Below, in pieces: positions 1-7,473 of a stretch of DNA of 29,173 nucleotides (position 1 is the stretch's first letter; each line of letters opens with the position of its first letter). A model generated the notes under the pieces. The model made no database searches, was not told the origin of the DNA, and saw nothing but the letters and a program-made list of their open reading frames with translations. Source of the stretch: Methylococcaceae bacterium (GTDB lineage: Bacteria; Pseudomonadota; Gammaproteobacteria; Methylococcales; Methylomonadaceae); assembly GCA_947505055.1 (NCBI GenBank), contig CANNLO010000018.1:1-29173 (forward strand), given 5' to 3'. Both the position numbers and the translations under genes were made by a program.

Positions 1-165
1 AAAAAGAAGTGTCTTTATAATCGGTATCACGAGACATTTTGCCACTTCAAGGGAGCCATTGACGACTGCCTTGATAAGGTGAAATCTGAGTTTAAGGAGC
101 AAGTAAAATCGCTTTTAAATCCAAAATTCCAGCTATTTGATAAATCTTCAGTCGTGACCGTGTGA
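1..165 (+). CDS. IS630-family transposase, C-terminal fragment
   Basis: Reading frame 1 is open from the window edge to a TGA at 163-165 and encodes 54 residues. The segment NRYHETFCHFKGAIDDCL, followed by a basic tail ending KSSVVTV, resembles the extreme C-terminus of IS630-type (DDE) transposases, where a YHETF-like segment precedes a helical tail. The catalytic DDE residues and the 5' part lie outside the window, so intactness cannot be judged. The stop lies just before the point where the downstream ExbB-like gene begins mid-domain, so the element's right end is probably within a few bases of 160-170. IS630 elements duplicate a TA dinucleotide on insertion, and a TA is present at 168-169. 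The family call rests on recalled motif similarity. Confidence 0.6.
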   Translation, partial: KKKCLYNRYHETFCHFKGAIDDCLDKVKSEFKEQVKSLLNPKFQLFDKSSVVTV

Positions 166-1601
166 GGTATAGCAACGCTCCCGACGGATCAGACGGCAAG
201 AGCCTTTACGACACACCACAAAGCCTGGTTTATCATTTTAATGAAAGCGAAGCGTTGCCTCAGGATGCTACAGCTTATGCAACCCATGCTACCGATTCCA
301 AAGCCCAAGTTGAAGCCGCAGGCTGGATAGGTGCAGCAGCGAAATTTACCGGTGCCGGCCCCATCACCTTGAACCCTGCTCCGCAACTGGCTATTGCAGC
401 CGATAAGGGCTGGACTTTTTCGACCTGGATCAAACTGGATCAGGCTCAGGACAATGCGAAAATATTGGATGCCCATGAAGGCGATAAAGGTATCGCGCTG
501 GAGGTTCAGGGCACTTCATTATGTACTGTTTGGACAGGTGCAACTGGCAAAACACAGATTGCACCGGTCAATCTTACCCAAGGCAAGTGGCAGCATATCG
601 TATTGGTTGCCCGACCAGACAAACTGGAATTGTTTGTCGATGGCCTGGCAGTCGGCAGCACGCCTTTAAGTCTTACGGCGCTGAATCCCGCCATTGCTAT
701 CGGCACCAATTTTAAGGGTTTGCTGGATGAGGTGCAGATTGCCGCTACCGCCCGCAGCGCGGATTGGATCAAGCTGAGTTTTAGGAGTCAAAGTCCTGAT
801 TTTTCGGTATTGGGTTTTGGTCAGGACGAATCCAATAGCAGTGGCGATAGTGGCCATTTCATGGTCATTGTGCAAAACGTCACTATAGACGGCTGGGTGG
901 TTATCGGTCTGACCTTAATCATGTTGGTAGTCGCGATCATCGTTATGGTAACCAAAACGCTGGTGATTAATCGTGTCACCCGGGACAATCGTACCTTTCT
1001 GGAAAAGTACAGAAAACTCGACCCCAGAAAGCTCGGAGAACTCGATCAGGATGAAAGTGAAGATGAGCATGATCTGGCCGAATCAGATTTACTGACAGCT
1101 TTGGTCGGCAAGCACGATCATTTTCAAAGTTCCACGCTTTATCATTTGTATCATATTGCCATACATGAACTTGGTCAGTTACAGGGCGATGTTAACCAGT
1201 CGGTTAGCCGGGAAGCCTGGAATTATCTGCACGTAAAGCTCGATTCGCAGATCGTTACCGAAAGTCAGCGTCTAAACAAGAACATGGTATTGCTAACCAT
1301 AGCGATTGCCGGTGGTCCCTTTTTAGGACTACTGGGGACTGTGGTCGGGGTAATGATTACCTTCGCCGCGATTGCCGCTTCCGGTGACGTCAACATCAAC
1401 TCGATTGCCCCAGGTATTGCAGCGGCGCTGCTGGCGACAGTAACCGGTCTGGCCGTGGCGATTCCCGCACTATTTGCCTACAACTATCTGTTAACCCAGA
1501 TCAAAGATATTACCGCCAGTATGCGGGTATTTGCCGATGAATTTCTGGCAGTGCTGGCCATGCGCTCTGCGCAACAACAGCAGTTAGGGGATAAATCATG
1601 A
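162..1601 (+). CDS. LamG/ConA-like domain fused to ExbB/TolQ/MotA proton channel, 5'-truncated
   Basis: From 162 (GTG) the frame encodes 479 residues. Residues ~22-205 read as a LamG/concanavalin-A-like jelly roll (WTFSTWIKL, GKWQHIVLV, LFVDGLAVG, LLDEVQI). Residues ~244-266 form a first membrane helix, ~270-375 a charged cytoplasmic region, and ~376-404 and ~416-443 the two channel helices with the ExbB/TolQ signature GPFLGLLGTVVGVM and PGIAAALLATVTGLAVAIPA. Intact relatives usually carry a signal peptide and a DUF2341 domain before LamG. Here the frame starts at what looks like the end of DUF2341 (RYSNAPDGSD), right against the transposase, so the N-terminus was lost to the insertion. The GTG start has no convincing ribosome site and no signal peptide follows it. 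The gene overlaps exbD by 4 bp. It would form the inner-membrane motor with ExbD and TonB, but is probably impaired. Confidence 0.8.
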   Translation: MRYSNAPDGSDGKSLYDTPQSLVYHFNESEALPQDATAYATHATDSKAQVEAAGWIGAAAKFTGAGPITLNPAPQLAIAADKGWTFSTWIKLDQAQDNAKILDAHEGDKGIALEVQGTSLCTVWTGATGKTQIAPVNLTQGKWQHIVLVARPDKLELFVDGLAVGSTPLSLTALNPAIAIGTNFKGLLDEVQIAATARSADWIKLSFRSQSPDFSVLGFGQDESNSSGDSGHFMVIVQNVTIDGWVVIGLTLIMLVVAIIVMVTKTLVINRVTRDNRTFLEKYRKLDPRKLGELDQDESEDEHDLAESDLLTALVGKHDHFQSSTLYHLYHIAIHELGQLQGDVNQSVSREAWNYLHVKLDSQIVTESQRLNKNMVLLTIAIAGGPFLGLLGTVVGVMITFAAIAASGDVNINSIAPGIAAALLATVTGLAVAIPALFAYNYLLTQIKDITASMRVFADEFLAVLAMRSAQQQQLGDKS

Positions 1602-2002
1602 AAGTTGAAGAAGAAGGCAAAGTCTATGACGACATCAACATCACCCCGATGCTGGATGTCGCCTATGTGTTGCTACTGATTTTTATCATTATGACCACGG
1701 CGACCGTGCAGGGTATTACCGTCAATCTGCCCAAAGCCAGCAGCACGCCTTCATTGTCCAAACCTAAAACCAAAGCCATTTCGATTACGCCGGATGGAAC
1801 TGTTTATCTGGATACCTATCCGGTGTCGATTCAGGAACTGGAAACCCGTCTGGGGCAATTTAAAGCAGCAGTTCCAGATTTGCCGGTGGTGGTCAAGGCC
1901 GATGCCAGTGTCCAGTATCAGAAGGTAATCGAAGTACTGGATGTGGTGACGCGTCTTCAGATTACCCAACTGGGTCTGGTGACCCAAAAGCTGGTCAAGT
2001 AG
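1598..2002 (+). CDS. exbD: ExbD/TolR biopolymer transport protein
   Basis: A 134-residue protein starting at an ATG that overlaps the previous stop (ATGA). Residues ~14-40 (NITPMLDVAYVLLLIFIIM) are the ExbD/TolR signature: a single membrane helix with the conserved proton-path aspartate, preceded by a short cytoplasmic tail. The rest is the periplasmic domain (VNLPKAS, ITPDGTVYLD, VVVKADASVQYQKVIEVLDVV), of normal length. The protein should sit in the inner membrane with the ExbB-like partner encoded upstream and transmit proton-motive force to the TonB-like protein encoded next. No damage is seen. The symbol is a family name; this paralogue is dedicated to its cluster and need not be the housekeeping ExbD. 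Confidence 0.92.
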   Translation: MKVEEEGKVYDDINITPMLDVAYVLLLIFIIMTTATVQGITVNLPKASSTPSLSKPKTKAISITPDGTVYLDTYPVSIQELETRLGQFKAAVPDLPVVVKADASVQYQKVIEVLDVVTRLQITQLGLVTQKLVK

Positions 2003-2017
2003 CGAACAAACAGAGCG

Positions 2018-2689
2018 ATGAAAAAAAAATATGCATGGTTGCGCCGCTTGCCGGTGTTGCTGGGGATAGCATTTAGCCTGCTGATTATGCTTGGGGTTTA
2101 TTTTTTGAAAGATAAATTTCACAAACCACCGCAAGCTAAAAAAGTGGCACAGCAAATCACCATGATTCAGCCGCCCCCGCCACCACCTCCGCCACCCGAG
2201 CAAAAGCCGCCGGAACCTGAAGTCAAGGAAGAAAAAATGGAAGAGCCGGAGCCGGAACAAGAACCCGAACCGGCACCGGAAGAATCCAACGAACCACCTG
2301 CTGCAGAGTTGGGTTTGGATGCGGATGGTTCGGCTGGTGCTGACGGCTTTGGTCTGGCCGCTCGCAAAGGCGGTAGATCGATCCTTGGCGGCAGCGCTGG
2401 CAGCACCATTCTCTGGTATGGCGGTCAAATAAAACGGTTGTTTGAAGATGAATTACAAAATCTGCTGGCCGATACCGAAGCGATGAGAACCAATTATGCC
2501 GTGGTGATTAATGTCTGGGTCGGACAGGACGGACGGATTACCAAGAGTGAACTGGCTACCGGAAGTGGCAAGCCTGAAGTCGATAAATCGATCAGTCTGG
2601 CCCTACCCAAACTGCATTTGGGACTCGGCAAAGCGCCGCCTGAAAATATGCCGCAACCGATCAAGATACGTCTGACGTCAAGAATTTAA
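2018..2689 (+). CDS. TonB-like energy transducer
   Basis: A 223-residue protein 15 bp after exbD. Residues ~10-31 form a membrane anchor (LPVLLGIAFSLLIMLGVYFL). Residues ~50-95 are a rigid periplasm-spanning arm of consecutive prolines followed by Glu-Pro/Lys-Pro repeats, typical of TonB. A glycine-rich stretch (~96-130) leads to a C-terminal domain (~130-223) with YAVVINVWVGQDGRITKSEL and PQPIKIRLTSRI, which fits the TonB C-terminal fold although the usual YP motif is absent. The role is to couple the ExbB/ExbD motor to an outer-membrane partner, here most plausibly the porin or TpsB encoded downstream. The atypical C-terminus suggests a dedicated partner rather than general siderophore receptors; that specificity is an inference. 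Confidence 0.85.
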   Translation: MKKKYAWLRRLPVLLGIAFSLLIMLGVYFLKDKFHKPPQAKKVAQQITMIQPPPPPPPPPEQKPPEPEVKEEKMEEPEPEQEPEPAPEESNEPPAAELGLDADGSAGADGFGLAARKGGRSILGGSAGSTILWYGGQIKRLFEDELQNLLADTEAMRTNYAVVINVWVGQDGRITKSELATGSGKPEVDKSISLALPKLHLGLGKAPPENMPQPIKIRLTSRI

Positions 2690-2754
2690 ACTTAGTGGAA
2701 GTGACAATGAATTTGCTTCCACATAACGATAACAAAACCAATTGATAAACAACC

Positions 2755-4593
2755 ATGAATACCGCAACTAAAACACTGCTGGCTTTGTTGGCAAGCTCGA
2801 TGATTTCCAGCGCCTTCGCCGAACAGTCCGAGGAAATGCTTAAGGTCAAAAAATCGACCTTTGTTAATCTGGTTGATCTGTTGGTACAGCGTGGCGTTAT
2901 CAATAAAGAAGAAGGCAGTGGTCTGGTAACTGCAGCGCAGCAGGAAGCGGCTTCCGAAGACAAGCGCAGTAGTAGTGTTGCCAATACTGAACAGAAATCA
3001 ACGGATACAGCGGTTGCCAGTGATACCGGCAAAAATGGCGGCAAAGTCAAACATGTCAGCTATGTGCCAGAGTTTGTCAAAAAAGAGATTCGGGACCAGG
3101 TGCGGGCCGAATTAAAAAGCGAAGTGGTAACTGATGTTAAGAGAGATGCCAAATCCGAAGGCTGGGGCATCCCGGCCGCCTTGCCGGAATGGGTAGCGGC
3201 GATTAATCCCAGTTTCGACATGCGCATTCGGTTTTCTGATGATTTTTATGGTGATGACAACGAAGGCGGCATTGAACAGTTTGGCATTGACGCAAACGGA
3301 AGATTAATCGGGCCTTACAATTGGCTATCTATCAACCGTGCTGGTAACACGCCACAAGGTGGCTTGAATAGACAAGTTGGATTAAATCCTAACGAAGCCA
3401 TTATTAACAACCAAAAAGACAGGTTGCGGATACGGGAACGTTTTCGCTTGGGCTTTGAAGCTAAAATCGCTGACGGCTTAAAGGCCGGGGTGCGCTTTGC
3501 CACCAGCAATATTAAAAACCCGGTGTCCAACGACCAAACTTTAGGTAATACCGGGCAATCATTTGATTTCGCTATCGACCGAGCTTATCTGCAATATGAC
3601 TATCTTGACGACAAAAACACCAACTGGTTTAGCGTCTATGCCGGTCGCATTATTAATCCGTTTGTCTCTACCGATGTGGTGTTCGATCCTGACCTAAGCT
3701 TCGAAGGGGTTGCGGGAAGTGTTCGCTTACCTTTTAACCGGGGTAGCAGCAAGCTAAACGGTTATAAAGCGCCCAATCCGACTGCGCGTTTTGGTATCAA
3801 TCAAGGCCAGCAATCACCTGATAGTGTGTTCTTAACATTGGGTGTGTTTCCGATTCAGGACATCGATGTGTCTGTGAATGATAAATGGCTATACGGCGGG
3901 CAGCTTGGTGCGGATTGGTTAGTATTTAATGAATCACGCTTTAATATCGCCACCTCGTATTACGAGTACAAAAATATCAACGCGAGAAAAAATCCGACAT
4001 CCAGTCACTCAAATGATTGGACAGCGCCGCAGTTTGTGCAAAAAGGAAATTCGATGGTGGCGATTACTGATATATCCACATTTAATGATCCGAATGCTTC
4101 ATGCCAAGATCAGCAAGGCTGTTTATTCGGCCTGGCCTCCGAATTTAAAATCTTCAACGCCACGGCAATGTTTGACTATGCCGGCTTTGCACCGGCGCAT
4201 GTATTGGTGACCGCCGATTACGCGAAAAATCTGGGATTTAATCGCCAGGGCATTTTAAGTGAGTTTGGCAATTCATTCGCCAGTACTGACTTGCAAGAGC
4301 GCACAAATGCCTATCAGGCCCGCATCGATATAGGTCATCCCGAAATTAAACGTTTTGGCAATTGGAGTGTCAATCTGGCTTACCGTTATGTTGAACGCGA
4401 TGCGGTATTGGACGCGTTTACCGATTCGGTTTTCCATCAGGGTGGCACCGATGCCAAAGGCTGGGTGCTGGGTACCCAGTACGGTCTGGCTAAAAATACC
4501 TGGTTGAACCTGCGCTGGTTCAGCACCGATGCCATCGACGGACCCAAATACAGCGTCGATACGCTGAATGTGGATTTGAACGCGCGTTTTTAA
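2755..4593 (+). CDS. Putative outer-membrane porin
   Basis: A 612-residue protein with a signal peptide ending about residue 22 (SMISSAFA|EQ). It continues with a short charged helical region (~25-60), a Ser/Thr/Lys-rich linker, a coiled-coil-like segment (~105-130, KKEIRDQVRAELKSEV) and, from ~150, a long beta-strand-rich part with alternating aromatic residues ending in NVDLNARF, whose terminal Phe is typical of outer-membrane barrels. The architecture matches the proteobacterial 'putative porin' family. A Cys pair (~454-460, CQDQQGC) may form an extracellular-loop disulfide. It follows the TonB gene after 65 bp and precedes the coiled-coil gene by 11 bp, consistent with one operon. The substrate is unknown; it could be the outer-membrane target of the TonB protein encoded next to it. 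Confidence 0.8.
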   Translation: MNTATKTLLALLASSMISSAFAEQSEEMLKVKKSTFVNLVDLLVQRGVINKEEGSGLVTAAQQEAASEDKRSSSVANTEQKSTDTAVASDTGKNGGKVKHVSYVPEFVKKEIRDQVRAELKSEVVTDVKRDAKSEGWGIPAALPEWVAAINPSFDMRIRFSDDFYGDDNEGGIEQFGIDANGRLIGPYNWLSINRAGNTPQGGLNRQVGLNPNEAIINNQKDRLRIRERFRLGFEAKIADGLKAGVRFATSNIKNPVSNDQTLGNTGQSFDFAIDRAYLQYDYLDDKNTNWFSVYAGRIINPFVSTDVVFDPDLSFEGVAGSVRLPFNRGSSKLNGYKAPNPTARFGINQGQQSPDSVFLTLGVFPIQDIDVSVNDKWLYGGQLGADWLVFNESRFNIATSYYEYKNINARKNPTSSHSNDWTAPQFVQKGNSMVAITDISTFNDPNASCQDQQGCLFGLASEFKIFNATAMFDYAGFAPAHVLVTADYAKNLGFNRQGILSEFGNSFASTDLQERTNAYQARIDIGHPEIKRFGNWSVNLAYRYVERDAVLDAFTDSVFHQGGTDAKGWVLGTQYGLAKNTWLNLRWFSTDAIDGPKYSVDTLNVDLNARF

Positions 4594-4604
4594 GGAGTCG
4601 GGTC

Positions 4605-5303
4605 ATGCACAACAAACCAAAATTTCGTTTAGCGGGCTTATTCCTGCTGGCTATGCTTAGCAGTAACTACCAAACCGTCAGCGCCGAACCCAAGACTAAC
4701 GATGGTTCGGCGGCGATAAAAAAAGCCCAGGGCATTATCCGGCAATTGACCCAGGAAAAAGCGGCTTTGGAAGAGGAAAAGTCAGCGTTGCTAACCGAAA
4801 AAACCGCTCAAGAGGCTAAATTGGGCAGTCTTGACGAAGCGGTTAAAAAGCTGCAACCCTTGCAGGGCGAAGTCGAGCGTTATAAAGCAGGATTGGAATC
4901 GGTCCGTAGCACGCTGGAAGCCCAGCTGAGTCAGGAGCGTCAACGTCAGCAAACCTTGCTACAAAAACATAACGAGGTGGTTGCCAAAGCCAAGGAAATT
5001 CATGCCGATAATCAACTGCTGGTGCAGGCCGTGCAAGAGCGCGAACAATGGATAGAGCAATGCGGTGAACGTAACAAAAAACTTAATACCGCGTATTTAG
5101 AAATTGTAGACAAATATAAAGAAAAAGGCATATGGCAACAACTGGCTGAGCTTGATCCGCTTACCGGTATCGGCAAAGTTGAAACCGAAGCAGCCGTTGA
5201 AAATTATAAATTTAAACTTAAACAGCTAAAAACCACGCCGTTTCAAGCCCAATCCGAAGCAGCGCCCAACCCGGTGTCAGCCGTCAGTCCAGAGGCTCGT
5301 TGA
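4605..5303 (+). CDS. Secreted periplasmic coiled-coil protein, unknown function
   Basis: A 232-residue protein, preceded by GGAGTCGGGTC with a plausible ribosome site. Residues 1-27 form a signal peptide (LAGLFLLAMLSSNYQTVSA|EP). Residues ~38-150 are a nearly unbroken coiled coil rich in Glu, Lys, Gln and Leu (EKAALEEEKSALL, YKAGLESVRSTLEAQLSQ). A shorter helical region containing one Cys (QCGERNKKLNTAYLEIVDKYK) and a Pro/Ala-rich tail follow. I do not recognise a catalytic domain. The stop overlaps the start of the TpsB gene (TGATG), so the two are probably translationally coupled. A periplasmic scaffold or chaperone bridging the TonB/porin and TpsB components is possible, but this is only inferred from position. 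Confidence 0.75.
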   Translation: MHNKPKFRLAGLFLLAMLSSNYQTVSAEPKTNDGSAAIKKAQGIIRQLTQEKAALEEEKSALLTEKTAQEAKLGSLDEAVKKLQPLQGEVERYKAGLESVRSTLEAQLSQERQRQQTLLQKHNEVVAKAKEIHADNQLLVQAVQEREQWIEQCGERNKKLNTAYLEIVDKYKEKGIWQQLAELDPLTGIGKVETEAAVENYKFKLKQLKTTPFQAQSEAAPNPVSAVSPEAR

Positions 5304-6919
5304 TGAAACGTAAATACTTGCTTGCGGCCGGTTTATTTTGCGCTGGCGGAATAGCCGTGGCTGCTGATAGCGCCAAGTCGCAACCGGTTCCGGTGGCTGA
5401 GGCTTCGGCTCCAAAAAATCCTGCCTTTAATATTTTTGATTTCCAGGTTAACGGCAATACCGTATTGGACGAAGAAACCTTGGAACGTTCGGTTTACCCT
5501 TTTCTGGGGCCGGACAAAACTGTTGATGATGTGGAAAAAGCCCGTGCGGCGCTGGAAGAAGCTTATCGTAAAAAAGGCTATCCAACAGTAGTTGTTTCGA
5601 TTCCCGAACAGGACGTCAACGCGGATCAGGTACGCTTGGATGTTCTTGAAGGCTCGATTGAAACCCTGCATATTACCGGCTCCCGTTATTACGAGTTGGG
5701 CAAGATCCGCGACAGTGTTCCTGCGCTGGCGGAAGGCCAGGTGCCAAACATGCCCGAAGTTCAAAAACAAGTTGGCGCATTGGCGCAACAGTCCGCCGAT
5801 CGAAACGTTACCCCCGTTTTACGGGCCGGTACGACGCCCGGTAAAATGGAAGTGGAACTTAAGGTCAAGGATGAACTGCCTTTGCATGCCAGTGTTGAAA
5901 TGAATAGTCGCAGTTCGATTAATACATCTTACACCAGGTTGATCGGGTCGGTTCGCTACGATAATTTATGGCAAAAGTTTCATAGTGCTTCCTTGCAATA
6001 TCAGGTTTCACCGGAAAATAGTAATGAAGTGGAAGTCTGGTCGGGCACTTATGTGCTCCCAACCGGTTGGGCCGATACCAAGCTGGCCTTGTATGGCATA
6101 GGCATTAGTTCAAATACCCAATTAGGTGTGAATGTCGGCGGAATGTCTGTCGTGGGTGCAGGCTCGATATACGGTGCAAGGCTGGTTAAGCCTTTGCCGG
6201 GTTCGGATGATTTTTTGCAAAGCCTGACCACCGGCTTTGATTACAAGAGTTTTGGTCAGGGCATTAAGATTTCCGGTCAAGACTCCTCGCCTTCCTCAAT
6301 CAGTTATGCCTCGTTCATGACCGCTTACGATGGCAGTTGGCGCAAGGAAGCGTCTACTACCTCGTTAAATCTGGCTGCGCATTTTTCAATTCGTGGTTTG
6401 GGCAACGATGAGCAGGAATTTATCAGTAAACGTAGCGAGGCCAGTCCCAATTTCTTGTATTTGACCACCGATTTAAAGCATCAACAGATTTTGCCGATGG
6501 ATTTTCGTTTATTGGGACGTGCTGGCGGTCAAGCCAGTATGTCGGAATTAATCAGCAACGAACAATTTTCTGCCGGTGGACCGCAGAGTGTAAGGGGTTA
6601 TCATCAAACCGAATTGTTGGGTGATCATGGCGTTAATTTGTCGTTTGAACTGCACACTCCCAAACTGGGACCCAGTGATTGGGAAAAAGTACAAAACTTA
6701 AGGCTGTTAACTTTTGTCGATTGGGCCAATCTGTGGACTTTTCATCCGATTGCGCCTACCCCCGAATCTACAAATTTAGCGTCCGCCGGTATGGGAGTGC
6801 GGCTACAGATGTTAAAACATATTATCGGCGAGTTTGACTGGGCTTATCCATTAGTTAAACAAGGCACCGTAGATGTCGGCGCGCAACGTGTCGATTTTAG
6901 AATGCTATATGAGTTCTGA
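5303..6919 (+). CDS. TpsB/FhaC/ShlB-type two-partner secretion translocator
   Basis: I take the ATG at 5303 (538 residues), coupled to the preceding stop; an in-frame TTG lies just before it. Residues 1-21 form a signal peptide. Residues ~44-118 (FNIFDFQVNGNTVLDEETLE ... RLDVLEGSIETLHITGS) and ~119-192 are two POTRA domains. The remainder is a 16-strand-like barrel containing the Omp85/TpsB motif AGGPQSVRGY in the L6 loop, and it ends in a C-terminal Phe (YEF). Length and domain order are normal for outer-membrane exporters of large TpsA exoproteins such as haemagglutinins and haemolysins. No TpsA gene lies downstream; it may lie upstream beyond the insertion sequence, or be unlinked. It appears to be the last gene of the ExbB-to-TpsB operon. 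Confidence 0.9.
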   Translation: MKRKYLLAAGLFCAGGIAVAADSAKSQPVPVAEASAPKNPAFNIFDFQVNGNTVLDEETLERSVYPFLGPDKTVDDVEKARAALEEAYRKKGYPTVVVSIPEQDVNADQVRLDVLEGSIETLHITGSRYYELGKIRDSVPALAEGQVPNMPEVQKQVGALAQQSADRNVTPVLRAGTTPGKMEVELKVKDELPLHASVEMNSRSSINTSYTRLIGSVRYDNLWQKFHSASLQYQVSPENSNEVEVWSGTYVLPTGWADTKLALYGIGISSNTQLGVNVGGMSVVGAGSIYGARLVKPLPGSDDFLQSLTTGFDYKSFGQGIKISGQDSSPSSISYASFMTAYDGSWRKEASTTSLNLAAHFSIRGLGNDEQEFISKRSEASPNFLYLTTDLKHQQILPMDFRLLGRAGGQASMSELISNEQFSAGGPQSVRGYHQTELLGDHGVNLSFELHTPKLGPSDWEKVQNLRLLTFVDWANLWTFHPIAPTPESTNLASAGMGVRLQMLKHIIGEFDWAYPLVKQGTVDVGAQRVDFRMLYEF

Positions 6920-6989
6920 TAAATATAGTTTATTAGCTAAATATCCTATTGATATTTTCACCATAACTTGGTTTACATATCTATAAAAG

Positions 6990-7003
6990 AGATATACCTA
7001 TCT
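6990..7003. promoter_or_regulatory. Palindrome AGATA-TACC-TATCT, candidate operator (copy 1)
   Basis: A perfect 5-bp inverted repeat with a 4-bp spacer, followed by AATAATATCG. The same arms, spacer length, the spacer-ending CC and a similar downstream context (AATATCG) recur at 13325-13338 upstream of sbp. Two copies flanking sulfur genes suggest a binding site for one regulator. The protein is not identified, and the copy lies about 470 bp upstream of cysK. Confidence 0.35.
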
Positions 7004-7168
7004 AATAATATCGCTTTATATATGATGGTAATTTGATTTAATCTTTACCCTGTCAGCAGGATGCGTTGGGCGAGTTACAGTGCTTTGAAACTGGCATTTA
7101 AGGACATTGTATCAAACGACTATAGGTTGATATTAGGGAAGTACGTTGCTCTAATTGTTCTCACAGAG

Positions 7169-7197
7169 TTGACAAAGCGTAACGTCTACAGTAATTT
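7169..7197 (+). promoter_or_regulatory. Candidate sigma-70 promoter for short transcript
   Basis: A perfect -35 hexamer TTGACA (7169-7174), a 17-bp spacer and TAATTT (7192-7197, 4 of 6 to the -10 consensus). Initiation would be near 7204, just ahead of two hairpins and a T-tract, giving an RNA of about 63 nt. Confidence 0.4.
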
Positions 7198-7203
7198 AAA
7201 CAC

Positions 7204-7266
7204 AAAATCGCAAGCTGACCGGACAACCGGAAGCCAGTGCGCCCTTAGGGCCACTGGCTTTTTTTT
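7204..7266 (+). ncRNA. Candidate small RNA or terminated leader
   Basis: From the predicted start the RNA would contain an AC-rich 5' segment, a hairpin CCGG-ACAA-CCGG (7219-7230) and the terminator hairpin (7231-7260) followed by eight T. GCT at 7214-7216 could pair with AGC at 7232-7234, competing with the base of the terminator, so an attenuation-type switch is conceivable. I do not recognise an established RNA family. It could alternatively be simply the end of the upstream operon's transcript. Confidence 0.35.
7231..7266 (+). terminator. Strong rho-independent terminator
   Basis: AAGCCAGTG (7231-7239) pairs perfectly with CACTGGCTT (7252-7260). Inside, GCCC (7241-7244) pairs with GGGC (7248-7251) around a TTA loop with one bulged C. 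Eight consecutive T (7259-7266) follow. This is a very stable intrinsic terminator on the plus strand. It separates the upstream secretion cluster from cysK. Confidence 0.85.
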
Positions 7267-7396
7267 GGCCAAAATTTTATGAGGCAATACAAAAATTACT
7301 AGAAAATTAACGAGGCTTTAAGGTTTTGATACCGGGGTGTAATTTAGTTCATTTTAGTTTAATAGGTATTTGTACGTATTAACCGAAAAAATTGGC

Positions 7397-7420
7397 TGAG
7401 TCATTATAAAAAATGGTTCA
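7397..7420. promoter_or_regulatory. Imperfect inverted repeat in cysK leader, possible operator
   Basis: TGAGTCATT (7397-7405) and AATGGTTCA (7412-7420) are inverted repeats matching at 7 of 9 positions around ATAAAA. The element ends 53 bp before the cysK start, where a regulator of cysteine synthesis could act. The CysB-like assignment is untested. Confidence 0.25.
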
Positions 7421-7473
7421 GTCACGCGTCATCACAGCCAGACAGTTTCGCGATTAACAAACAGGAGATTTTT

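Larger units (their letters stand above)
6920..7473. other. 554-bp non-coding region between tpsB-like gene and cysK
   Basis: No convincing gene is present. A 73-codon frame (7061-7282) runs through a strong terminator hairpin and has no family resemblance, so I treat it as chance. The region holds an AGATA-N4-TATCT palindrome (6990-7003), a promoter-like pair (7169-7197) leading to a double hairpin with a T-tract (7219-7266), an imperfect inverted repeat (7397-7420) and the cysK ribosome site AGGAG (7463-7467). Confidence 0.6.

Noticed and set aside
1751..2428. A 225-codon minus-strand frame opposite exbD and tonB
   Set aside because: Low-complexity Phe/Arg-rich translation caused by the proline-rich arm on the other strand; it is a shadow of clear genes.
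7201..7266. Resemblance of GCCACTGG to a cobalamin riboswitch box
   Set aside because: The bases are one arm of the terminator stem. The other conserved B12 riboswitch elements and the required ~200-nt structure are absent, and the downstream gene is cysK.
7061..7282. A 73-codon frame ahead of cysK
   Set aside because: It runs through the strong terminator hairpin and its T-tract, has no family resemblance, and its start is too close to any ribosome-site-like sequence; judged a chance frame.
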